Assembly (NCBI GenBank): GCA_013407085.1
Contig: JACCGJ010000281.1
Coordinates: 62,001-126,000 of the forward strand
Direction of reading: 5' to 3'
Source of the DNA: Atriophallophorus winterbourni
Lineage: Eukaryota > Platyhelminthes > Trematoda > Plagiorchiida > Microphallidae
Length of the DNA stretch: 64,000 bases
A program made the translations under genes and the position numbers. Under the pieces are notes generated by a model. It worked only from the letters and a program-made list of their open reading frames with translations. It was not told the origin of the DNA and made no database searches. Below are positions 53,991 through 64,000 of the stretch, one piece after another. Every line of letters starts with the position of its first letter. Positions within the stretch are counted from its first letter, which is position 1.

Positions 53991-56900
53991 AGTGCCGTTG
54001 CTTCCTTAGAGTTGCAAACATGATGTTGCCAACGAACGTAAGCAATCCTACGCAAACAACGTTGGTCGAAGACCTCCAGCCTCCTAACTTCTTCTGTGCG
54101 AACTGTTCAACATTCACTCCCGTAAAGCAATATTATTATATTTGCACAATCTGATACAGATATGGTGCCGTTCAACATAAACAATGAGATGTACAAAGCG
54201 AGAAGGGGGGTACAAAGCGTTGTCATCATCGCATCGTTGAACGTAGGCATGATACTACCCGGTTGCCTACACCGAAGTAGGGGAGATTTCGTTTAGGGGG
54301 TCCCACCCCGAGCCTTTACCCACAAGGCAGTGGAGCGAGAGAGGGTCGCACCTATCGGTGGCCGGTGACCGACGAAGCGGTTCATACGCCCTTTTCTGGG
54401 AATTTCCAGTTCGGAGCCCGATAACCCCGTTGATAGGTTGGTGACTTCAGTTTTTGCCTGTGCACCATACAATGTCCTTGGATAGGACAAGTGGCAGTGA
54501 CTTTTGGAGCGGCGATTCACATCCGCCGCGTCGTGGTGTCATCATTGGATTTTGTGGCTTTTTATAAGGAGAACGCTTGCCAGGCGAAAACCCACCACAC
54601 CCTCAGACACCACCGCCGAACCTTTCGCTGAGCTCGGAGAACCGAGCCCACCCAGCTGGCACCACGTGGAGGTATTTCGGCAAGCCAGTCCGTAAAGCAA
54701 TACTGTCCTTACCGAGGTGGAATATATCCTTCCTTTCAAACCCAAGCTCAAATCACATCTCTTCCAGAGCCACTCAAGTTTAGTTAATGCCAGTCTAGCC
54801 TTAGCAATTCTGGACGTGATTTCCTTCTCTATCCGACCCCTAGCATCCACCAGACTTCCTACGTATTTAAACTGCTCAACATGATCGGGAATCACATCCT
54901 TTGTAGCAAATTTTGGCAGTTCACCTGACCAGTGCTGAAGGAGCACTTTACACTTGATTGGCGAAATGAATAGCCATCACTTAGATGCCTCCATTGCCAT
55001 CATATCCAAGGCTTATTGGATAGATGTTGGCTCTTCGCCCAGTAAGGCAATATCATCAGCATAATCCAGGTCCATAACACGCCCGCCTGGAAGGATCTCA
55101 ACGCTACCCGTGGAGAAACTACTAAGAGCACTCCGGAGGACGTCCTCGATGGCAAAAAGTTGAACAAGAACGGGAAGATTTGACAGTCTTGTCTTACACC
55201 CGTAGTAGTGTTGAATGGCATTGGAAGGCTATCTTACGCCCTTACCCTCCCTATCGAGTGAGGGTATAAGTCCTATAGGATAGTGACGTACTTCGATGGG
55301 ATTCCGTTGCAAAGTAAGCACTTCCATAGGGTGGATCTGTCAACTGAGTCAAAGGCGGCTCTAATATCCAGAAACACCATAATGATATGTCGCTGATACA
55401 GGTGACGGTGTTCTAGCAACTGACGCAGAACGAAAATCTGGTCTACACATCCGAGACCTGGTCGAAAGCCAGCTTGCTCTTCGCGAGAAGTGCCCACTCG
55501 AAACGGGGTAAGTCTGCGAAGGAGGATGGCGACCAATATCTTAGCTACCACCGGAATACGCGAAATTCCGAGATAGTTGCAACATTCGTTCCGTATTCTT
55601 TTTTATGGACTGGTATTATCAGCTATTCACCCCAGGAGGCAGGTACCCTCTCATTTATCCAAACCTTTGAGAACAGCTCGCGCAATTCTGCTACGACTGT
55701 CTCGCCTCCTTCTTTGAAAAATACCGGGTGGAGCTCGTCGGGGGCGGCGCCTTGTATTGCTTTAGTAATTGGATCTCTCTTCGTATTTCTTCGACAATGG
55801 GCGGCGCTAGCGACGTGGTCCATTGCAAAGGAGATTGAGGTGTGTCGGCGGTGTCTGAAGGAGGATGCTGATGAAACTGTAGGGCAAAATATTCTTACCA
55901 TCTTTCTAAACGTCTATGAAGGCTTGTTGTGCACAAGCCATTAACCTCGAGGATGGTTTCACTCAGGACTTACGGCTTAGGGCCATAGACACTAACCAAT
56001 TGGTAAAGTCTTCGCATGTTGCTCATAGCTGAAGTTCTTTCCATCTCCGAGGTGCGTTCTTTCCACCAAGTATCACGGTCACGTTTAGGACTATCTTTGA
56101 TTAGAAGTCTGAGACACTTCCGACCGTCTTCATACTGTAAACCACTCGGTAAGGCACGGCGCTGTTCGAGTAGCATGAGAGATTCAGCAGAGATCCAGCG
56201 GTGTGACGGTTGACTTTGCAGCAGAGTCGTAGAGTGCTTGCTTATGGTGGTGCCAATGACGATCCAGCTCGACCGGCAGATTTTTTGACAGGGAAGCCGA
56301 TAGAGTATTCCAAAATCTGGCTTTTACTACAGGCAGCGATAAAGCGTTTGTGTCTAGTTTTGGACACTTTAGTTTAGGTTTACCCCCGAATTGAAGGCTG
56401 ATTGTTGCGCAAACTAAAGCGTGATCAGAATCTGCACTGGTACTCCAAAAGGATCTGCAGTTTTTGACATGACCTTGACACCTGTAGCTTATCGCGATAT
56501 GGTCAAGCTGCGCCCAAGTACGTTGTGACGGGGATCGCCAGGTAGCTAGATGGCGCTTGGAATGTCGAAAATTTGAGGAAACGAGGAAGAGGCGGTGGTC
56601 GTCACAAAGGGACAACAAACTCTCTCTATTGTCTGTTCGGTTGTCTGACATCCCATAGTTCCCCCAAGGAAGCGCTCAGAATGCACTATACAACCAACTC
56701 GGGAATTAAAATCGCCGGCAAGCACTAATATATCGCCTCTGCGTGTTTTCATTAAGAGAGAACGAAGTTCTTCGTAGAATTCGTCTTTCACCTCATCTGT
56801 CCCAGAGTTCGTGGGTGCGTAAGCCGAGATCACGAATAGGTTACATCTCTCGTCACTGTGCTTGTTTACTCTGTTGTAACCCTGATATCTCGCTGCGCAC

Positions 56901-57060
56901 AATCGGCTATTAACTGGTATCCAATCTAGAATGGAGGTTTTCGCTTTCTGGCTACGAATAATTCCAACACCAGCTAGGCCGGCAGAGGAAGCAATGGGAT
57001 CACTGGATTGGTAGTCAAGACTAAATCGAGCATTCGATGGAAACCTTTGACAATACAACC
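53985..57060 (-). pseudogene. RTE-like LINE, broken, interrupted by element R2
   Basis: Minus strand in order: endonuclease ARFSLDYQSS, AGVGIIRSQKA, FVISAYAPTNSG, DILVLAGDFNSRVG (56730), SLLSLCDDHRLFLVSSNF, DHIAIS, SDHA; connector WWKERTSEME; RT GAAPDELHPVFFKEGG, VSRIPVVAKILVAILLRRL region, EEQAGFRPGLGCVDQIFVLRQLL, IMVFLDIRAAFDSVDR (first Asp), TGVRQDCQIFPFLFNF, then LDYADD frame-shifted near 55070, FKYVGSLVDARG, GLKGRIYSTSVRTVLLYG. The frame then meets R2 at 54689 and resumes at 54132 as LLYGSEC and RRLEVFDQRCLRRIAYVRWQ. Several frameshifts. It lies tail to tail with the plus-strand RTE. Confidence 0.9.
54133..54689 (-). mobile_element. element R2, second copy, with 13-bp target-site duplication
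   Basis: Reverse-oriented homologue of 36300-36867. CCGTAAAGCAATA is present at 54120-54132 and 54690-54702. The host RTE coding sequence continues on both sides (VRTVLLYG before, LLYGSEC after), which defines the insertion exactly. Confidence 0.85.
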
Positions 57061-57099
57061 CGAGCTATTAAATATTTGAAGTAATTTAAAAAGCTGTTA

Positions 57100-57985
57100 T
57101 TTAATACGAGGAGTTTGAAAAACCAGTGGGATGAACTCAGTGATGCAGTGGCATCTAGCATCTAGACATCGGTACGATTTGTGAGACGGTTGCATGAGGA
57201 CATTTCGGATTCCAAGTTCGCAATATCACAATACCGCTTGATCAGAACTGACAGAATATCGTCTCGGTCAGGTGGTGGCTCTGCAATACATTTCAAATAG
57301 CATCATGTTGTGGAAGTTATCGAGAGATTTCAAAGCGCCCTCGGCATTGGCGAGATTTTGTGGTGTAAATTGAAAATCAATAGCGGGTTTGCATGATCGC
57401 ACACCGCGCTTACATCTTCCCGAGGTGCTCATGCAAATTAGACAAAACGGCGTTGCAAATGATTGTTTGATACTTGGCGACTTCAATGCACCTGATATAG
57501 ACTGGATGAATCTGGAATCTTCTAGCGGTTCGTTTCAAAACGATCTTCTTGATTTATCACTCGAAATGGGTTTAGTTTTCTACACGTGAGAACTCGAACA
57601 TGATGAGTCTGAACCCAATCTTAACGCTGAATTTGATTGTCACCACCGAGATACGTGGATATTTTATATCTGGGAGTTGATACTCTTGTTGACTCCATCG
57701 ACCACGTTGCACTTTGTTTTACATGGATGCGTGGTCCGCCACCTCCACCACAAAAGCAAAACTATTGGAGATTGAAGAAAACGGATGTTCTGGAGAGGGT
57801 CGGTCAGTTAGATTGATCTTTGTGGAACGACTTAGATAGCATGTCTTTGATAACATTATGAGCCTCGCAGCAGCCGTACCATGAGGGCCTCATTCTCGAA
57901 GCACTACTCCACCAAGGTTTGATAAACAATTACGGAGATTTGTGCGCCAAAAAAAGCTATGGAGCATTTATCGCGTCACACAGGT
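57100..57985 (+). pseudogene. CR1-like LINE endonuclease fragment
   Basis: HLPEVLMQIRQNGVANDCLI then LGDFNAPDIDWMNLESSS (57470-57530), FQNDLLDLSLEMGLV, and, after frame breaks, LDTLVDSIDHVALCF and FVRQKKLWSIYRVTQ. These are endonuclease/linker blocks of CR1-type elements. It ends abruptly at about 57985. Confidence 0.8.
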
Positions 57986-58500
57986 AGCATTCGATTATGA
58001 TAAATAAAAGAAATTTAAAAATCAATGAACAGAAACGAAACGAAGAGGAAAAATCTGAAACATGGTTAGTGATGCTAAAAATCTTTTTGTAAACATTACT
58101 TAAAGACCAGCTGTTTATACGATCTAAATCATCTTGTAGGGCATGTGAATTCTTTGGCGATTTGAGTAAGCGCCAGATTTTGACACTGTCCGCAAATAGG
58201 AGGAACGGCGATTCTACGTTCTGTCTAATGTCATTGATGAAAAATGATGAAGAGTCGGGGACCAAGAACGGAGCAGACCGCACTTGATTGGGAAGCGGGC
58301 TGAATAGCAGTCACGCACACGAAGACAGAAGGAGCGGTTGCGTATAATGTACTTCATCCAGGACAGTAAGGATGACCCAACGCCACAGGAAGCGATTTTA
58401 AGTAAAAGAATATCATGGCCGACAGGGTCGAATGCCTTGGAGAAATCCATAAATAATCCATCCACACCTATGCTTTCACCGACGGATTTAGTCTAATTCA
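57986..58500 (-). pseudogene. CR1-like LINE reverse transcriptase fragment
   Basis: Minus strand: GLFMDFSKAFDPVGHDILLL (first Asp), LLSWMKYIIRNRSFCLRV, a frame change, FFINDIRQNVESPFLLFADS (FADS for FADD), VKIWRLLKSPKN and LQDDLDRINSWS. Inactive. It is oriented opposite to the neighbouring endonuclease fragment. Confidence 0.85.
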
Positions 58501-59225
58501 ATAGTTCAATAGTGTATTACGGCATAAAAAAGCCAAGAGCTTGTACAAACCGCAGGATAGATAGAGCGGTGGGTCGAAAAAGCAAAGAGAGAAATGTTTG
58601 AGTTTCCAACGCCTTATAGCGGGCCTCATTCGCGTTTAGCCTGCACCATCAATGGATTTTTGTGGCATTTGGACAAGTAGGGCGTCAACCCGGGACACAG
58701 CTACCCACCACATCCTCCCTAAGAGGGTCAGTTGAAACTGTGTTTATACGGACTTCCGATACTGGGATCTGGAAGAGCAATGAAACTGACAAAGAGTTAG
58801 CGGGGTTGTGAGGGAAATGCAAATGGCACAGAAAGAGAACTTACTGTTGCCACGAGCTAGTGAGTTTTGGGGAAAAATGCGGTAGGGTTTGTGAAAAAAA
58901 TTGAAAATAGTGTCACGAACAAGAAGTGCGATTAAAAGTCGATTTAATTCAAGATGTGAGATAAGGTGGTCAAAAAACGAAATAGCTCATATGGAACATT
59001 GTACATTGTCTGCTCTAAATATTCTTTTATTGCATTGTTAATTTGAATACACGAATAGTTCAAAGAATCGATCCCAATTAAAGTTTGCGCGAAAACTAGA
59101 CTAGAGCATTTCCGCGTACATTGGTCAATATTTAGGTCGACGAAACAATGTGATAGAATGCATGGTGTTTTCTGCACAAGTTTTGTTTGTCTCGATCCCT
59201 AAACACTTTCAACTTTGTACGCAGT
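58501..59225. other. no gene recognised
   Basis: Non-coding sequence between retroelement pieces. It may include decayed Gypsy sequence beyond gag, but no protease or RT motif was visible. Confidence 0.35.
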
Positions 59226-59229
59226 TTAC

Positions 59230-59709
59230 GCGAATACCTATTTTCTGGTGCTCGAAGTTGATCTTCTCAGTTCCTGTGATATTGCAAAACACTGTCATTT
59301 ATTCCAGCGATTAGACTATCTTTCAATTGCATTTCTAACAAGTCACCGAATTCGCATTTCGCTGCCTGAATGAACAACTGCAGAATAAATTCGCGAATTT
59401 CTTGATTGGACTGACGCACCATGGAATGAAATTTCCCACGTTAAGTTGCTTCGAAATGTACATGCTTCACATGCTGCAATAAAAGCGTCTTCAGCGTTTC
59501 GTATGGAAGGGAAATGGACGAATCCAGATATGCCAAATTTTTCTCAACGTATGAGCAGATTTCCCGATTGAATTTAGAAAATGAACAGACTTTTTATCAT
59601 TTTCTGCTTTCGGCCGTGTCATAAACCAAATTTTGAATATTTTAAAAAAGTCTTCAATTTCTCGAGCATTTGCATTTATTTCGAGAGGTTCCAGACTTGA
59701 ATTTGCCAT
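59230..59709 (-). pseudogene. Ty3/Gypsy gag fragment
   Basis: Starts at the ATG 59709-59707: MANSSLEPLEINANAREIED, FFKIFKIWFMTRPKAENDKK, SVHFLNSIGKSAHTL, then after frameshifts MVRQSNQEIREFILQL, AAKCEFGDLLEMQLKDSLIAGIND. This pattern (REIEDFF-RF--W, FL--IGK-AY-LLK, REF---L---A-KC-FG----LKD-LI-GI) is a Gypsy gag. No downstream pol was found. Confidence 0.75.
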
Positions 59710-59735
59710 GAATAATTGCTGTTCGCGACGCCAAA

Positions 59736-59936
59736 TGTGATGAATTGAAATGTATTGAATTGAATAACCAACCCAAGAATGTAAGTGAGAACAAACCACG
59801 CTCACTCGAATCTCAGTATGTATTGAATAATGTAGGTTTAACAACGAGAACTTGAATAACAGTATTATTGATTATTGTTGAATGAATGATGATGAATGAT
59901 TGAGTATTATTGATCGTTAATCGAACAATTACCACA
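59736..59936 (-). mobile_element. 201-bp putative Gypsy LTR with primer-binding site
   Basis: On the minus strand it begins TGTGGTAATTG and ends TCATCACA, with TG/CA ends, followed directly by TTTGGCGTCGCGAACAG, the right place for a tRNA primer-binding site, and then the gag ATG 27 nt further on. No partner LTR was seen in the window. Confidence 0.5.
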
Positions 59937-59984
59937 GATATTCAGGCAATCTCTGGGACGACAACAAAAATGGTTTACCATTGT

Positions 59985-61345
59985 CCACTAGATTGACAAA
60001 TACGCCTTGAGCATAACTTCTGATTGCGACGGCACAGCATCTTGCGGCAATGCAATCAGTGCGTTGACCATCCGAGTAGACAATATGAATTGGGATATGA
60101 GTCGCAGTGTTCTCCGCTTTTTCAAATTCAGTCTGTGACAACGAGCTCTTCTATCTTCTGTCAATGGGAAGAACTCTTTTAACGTTGGCCCGTAACATAC
60201 CAGAAGAATTCGGCGGGTAACGAGGAAGTCAAAGCGTATACGTCTATACTCCAGTGGATACAGAAGCAACCGATCAAAACGATCCTTTTAAGTGAGCAAA
60301 TGGAGGCCATTCACCATTTTCGATGGTCTCCACTGAACTTTCTCAGGAATAGCTTTTTACATTTTGATACTGGATAGCAGGCTGGCAGATCCTATTCATG
60401 ATAAGGCCTTATATGCAAGCCATAGATTATCTCGAACATATCCTGAGTAAAAACGGAAAAAGATCGCCGCACTGCCTATGCCAACCGATAAGCAGCGAGT
60501 GCTTTACGAGAGGTTTCCGCGTTTGACTTCAATAAGTCCTTCACAAGTACTCCCAGATCTCTCACATTGTGCAAACTTGATAGAATTACCGTCAAGACGG
60601 TATGTCCTCATCATCAAAAGAGGTCCTATGTACATACCTGCCCACTCAGTTGAATTTATTGGTAGTTGTCAGCGGTTGAATCCGTGTTTAACTGATTAAA
60701 TGTACCCTGCAAAACTTAACGTTCCTCATGTGTAACAACCGCGCCCAAAAATTTTAGGTCGTCAGCAAAAAGCAAACAGTTTCCACTCAATACAGAGGTC
60801 AGATCATTGACAAACACTTTCAACTGGAAAGGTCCAAGAACTAAATCCTGTGGTACGCCTGACGTAGTCAAGGTAGCTTTGGATCGAATTTCATTTGCAT
60901 CCACTTGGGTAACTCCTTCGCTGTCGACATCTTCGATACACTTGAGTACATATCCAGTGATTCTAACTGCCTCAAGCACGGATGGCAGACGGTTATGTTG
61001 TACGCGATTAAATCCTCTGCTGAAATCAATGAATATAACATCACTTGAAATCGCATAATCCACCGCGGCAGTCCAAACTTCCCGCACTGTTGGGAGTTTG
61101 GTCATACATGACATTTTTTCCAATCCCGGATGTAATGTTGACAAGTATATAATTAACAGTCAAAGATGGGTCTACATCTTTGAAATTATGCTTCATGACA
61201 CCAATTTTACATTCCGCTGGAATTTTTCTTCTTTCTAACGATTAAGCGAAAAACATGCTCAAAGGATCAATCAATGTAGTACGGTGTAGCAAGGCAGGGT
61301 GCAAACCGTCTGGACCTGGTCGCTTTATCGTAAATGCCAGGCAAG
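59985..61345 (-). pseudogene. CR1-like LINE, RT to C-terminus, degraded
   Basis: Minus strand from about 61345: PGPDGLHPALL-type block, DPSLTVNY (for NYRPV), DYAISSDVIFIDFSRGFNRV (first Asp), TTSGVPQDLVLGPF, VFVNDLTSVLSGNCLLFADD (catalytic FADD kept), then after frame breaks the C-terminal blocks YPLEYRRIRFDFLVTRRILL, LKEFFPLTEDRRARCHRLNL, ISQFILSTRMVNALIALPQD. The 59929-60141 ORF on the same strand is a shadow of this end. Confidence 0.85.
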
Positions 61346-62002
61346 AATTTTCTAATTATCTATCAGTTGACCAGATTTTATTTGTATTGTATTGTCTAAT
61401 TTCCATAAGCACCTCGGGAAGATGCAAACTTAATCAGAGAAATATTGTGACTAAGTAATCTGTCATATATATATATATATATATGAATATATCGTATGTT
61501 GAAAATTGCACTAAATGTTCACTCCCATCTCTTTGGATTCCATTTTGTTTTGTTGCTTTGGTGTTTGTGTACACGAATTTCAAAAGCGTTACTAGAAGTT
61601 AATGCAGTTACTTGTAAGATCGAAAATGTTATAAAAAAGATAGGCGAGATACGATGCTTAATTCCTGCTTTTAATAAGACAAATGGTAGTGTTAATATCA
61701 TTACCACGCGTTATAGTTGCAAAGCCTGTTAAGTGAACAATGGTTTGTCGAGTCTTTGATTCGTGGTAATAAACGTACCGGAACAAGTTGCTGAGTCAGC
61801 ATAGATCGCATGCAGTGAGATCGAAAATTTCGGTCTTCGAACTTTATGAATCTATGTGATCAAGTTTATGATGTAATATATATAATCTAATTTACATGTT
61901 GGTTAAATTACCACAAGTTGGTGAGTCCAAATATGTTTGCCATAGCATACTCTTTATTATATTTATTATGCAGTATATTCTTTTTGCATTTTTACTATCA
62001 AT

Positions 62003-62345
62003 ATGGCAACCGCCATTCAATCAATAGTAAACACGGCTGCCATCGCTATTATTTCACTTCCTGAGTTTAGTGCAGCAATTCCTGGTCTCTGGTTTGCTCA
62101 AGCAGGAGAAATGTTGAGACATGAGGTGTTACGTTCCAAAAGGCATTGTACAGTTGCGTCGTTGGATGATGACCGCTTACAGTCGCATATGAAGTTACCG
62201 ATATAATCAACAAACCGACTGAACAGTCATATGAGGTAATAAAACTGGCTTTGAGTTCACATACAGCCTCGTCTGATGAACAGAGTCTCCTAAACCTGCT
62301 CTCGGATATTGAAATAAGGGGCAATACAACGTCACAAAGTGTTCT
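62003..62345 (+). pseudogene. Ty3/Gypsy gag fragment with one frameshift
   Basis: Frame 1: LPEFSAAIPGLWFAQAGEML, then CTVASLDDDRLQS. Near 62190 the frame shifts to EVTDIINKPTEQSYEVIKLA, LSSHTASSDEQSLLNLLSDI and GNTTSQSVLH. This is the gag capsid pattern (LWFAQ-E--F, V--LI--P---YE-LK, S---RL--LLS---LG---PS-LL) of Gypsy elements. No pol follows. Confidence 0.75.
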
Positions 62346-64000
62346 CCACTAGTAAACATTGTTCTTTTGATCGTGATCGTAACCAGAGGTCCAAGCAAAA
62401 TGGAGGTATTCGTAATTGCTCAAAAATGGTGTATTACATTGAAATTACTCTCAATACGAATGACATTTTCGCCTGGTTACTCGTTGTGTTATCTTTAGGA
62501 ATCATGTCTCGACAAAATGGTATTGTCTCTCGATATAAATTATTTGTAGCTGCATGAATAGACTGTAGGTTTCACCAAAACGACACAGCCTATCTCATGC
62601 ATTGTGTGATTCATCAAATTCTCAAAAACAGCTGACTCATGTTTCGAACAGTGGGCTGCTTTTTCTCAGTTGCTTTCCCAATTTGTCTATATTTCTCACG
62701 CCATAGGAACCACAATCGATAAATTTGTGATATTATCTTTAATAATTTAACATTTTCGTGTCACTATATTTCCTATTCGATTCGTAAAAATCCTCAAACG
62801 AGGCATTGCACCATGATGTCAGACAGTGACACATCTCTCATCCTGAACAAGTTTAGATAATTTGAATGAGATATGTTCTGTCTTCGTAACGAGATAACAA
62901 CCTATTAAACATTTTATGATTCGCTTAAACCGTTTTCAAATAATATAAAACCATATTCTGTTATAGAATTATATGATACCCGTCAATAAATTTGTATGAA
63001 CTATATGCACCGTAATGAGCCGGAGAGAATCTTCTTCTAAGTATATCATCTCATTTATTGTAGATGATAATAATACTCTAATCTCAATTGAAAATATGTT
63101 TACTCGCATCATATTTCATTTCGTTATATTGTGATGATTTTTCTTTGCTTACACGAAACAGCATTAATTGAAAAACATTCAGAATGGTTATCTAAGAATA
63201 AAACATTTATTTATTTATATACTCAATTCGCTTCTAACCTGAAGCTAAAGAATTAAGTTTGTGAATTTCTAAAACAGACGTTCTGAATATCTTTATGCAA
63301 AAATATCCATGTATGATATAAAGCATGGCTAATAGATTGGGAATTTAAATTTATCCACAGAATATAGCAGCATACCATTTAGAAATAGGTAGCACATTCA
63401 TAGTGACATCGTTTTATCCGAGATGGATGCAGTAGTTCTCGTGCATTTTTGCGCATGAAAATATAACATAAACATAAATTTTGAACGTTGTGTCGAAATT
63501 TGCGTAGTGCACATTTTTGCTGTATTTGAGAGAGAGGCAAATAATTTATACTCTGGCATTCATGTCAAACATTACAAAACCTATAGTACAAACACGTTTT
63601 TGAAATGGGTTTGCAAGAACTGCAGCGGAAAATAGGAATCTTTTCAAAATCATCTGCCCATTAGAAAACGGAGTTTAAACTTTAAGTAGACAGTTCCCAT
63701 TGACGAATGCAGAACTTGCTGGAGAAATGCTTTCACTGCCCCTCTCCGGTAAATTGATTTCGAACCCAAATGTCATTTGTAAGTGTAAAATACATGGGGA
63801 GGAAAAACGGACAAATAAAAGAGAGGAGTCGCTTAAAATAAGCTTTTATTAACCTTACAGCAACCCAATAACGTTGAATCAAAATATCAATGCAGTTGAA
63901 CGGCTTAGCAAGTAAGTAAGCTAACTGGACCGATTAGAATGGCAAAAACGAAGCAAAATATTACGCTGTTCATTCTAAATCTTAAAAATAAGCTAATTTG
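62346..64000. other. no gene recognised at the window end
   Basis: AT-rich sequence with short chance ORFs only. The BRIP1 N-terminal exons are not visible here on the minus strand. Confidence 0.4.

Noticed and set aside
57100..58500. CR1 endonuclease (+) next to CR1 RT (-) as one twin-primed insertion
   Set aside because: In a twin-primed copy the inverted 5' part lies beyond the 5' side of the forward part. Here the endonuclease abuts the 3' side of the RT fragment, so two separate insertions are more likely.
59929..60141. Minus ORF of 70 residues (IHIVYSDGQRTDCIAARCC) as a gene exon
   Set aside because: The overlapping frame at 59988-60269 matches the conserved C-terminal end of CR1-like RT, so this is a shadow frame.
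61461..61484. (AT)n run as a regulatory element
   Set aside because: A plain dinucleotide microsatellite with no other signal nearby.

Overview
This window is eukaryotic and most likely comes from a digenean flatworm (liver-fluke type). That is an inference. It rests on animal-type split genes with a run of 34-45 nt introns, and on a dense mix of Penelope-like (PLE), RTE-like, CR1-like and Ty3/Gypsy elements of the kinds known from trematodes. No prokaryotic features, CRISPR arrays, rRNA or convincing tRNA genes were seen.

Layout. 1-8.3 kb is repeat-rich: a PLE remnant with inverted ends, a dead CR1-like reverse transcriptase, degenerate hammerhead-ribozyme repeats, and a PLE with one uninterrupted 724-codon RT plus GIY-YIG ORF on the minus strand. 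8.8-30.8 kb holds a cytosolic non-specific dipeptidase gene (CNDP2-like, M20 family) on the plus strand, present twice around a 1000-N gap. Copy A (8784-17350) has exons 1-4. Copy B (19105-30768) has exons 1-7 and the stop. The arrangement looks more like two haplotypes joined end to end than a proven tandem duplication. 31.8-32.2 kb has a small predicted secreted-protein ORF. 35.2-47.0 kb, minus strand, holds the Fe-S helicase gene BRIP1/FANCJ, reconstructed here as 14 exons from upstream of helicase motif Ia to the stop; the 5' exons, including the Walker A exon, were not found. 47-64 kb is almost entirely retroelement debris: SINE-like repeats, two tail-to-tail RTE elements, CR1 pieces, and Gypsy gag fragments with one LTR.

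The two recognised genes are housekeeping: CNDP2 hydrolyses dipeptides in the cytosol, and BRIP1 acts in interstrand-crosslink and recombination repair. They are not functionally linked.

The most interesting signal is a set of hammerhead-ribozyme motifs. One set lies in the terminal region of the PLE family. A second set lies in short tandem repeats (206 and 241 bp periods) that resemble retrozymes. A 95-nt piece of the 241-bp family is inserted in a PLE remnant with a 10-bp target-site duplication, so these repeats appear to be mobile.
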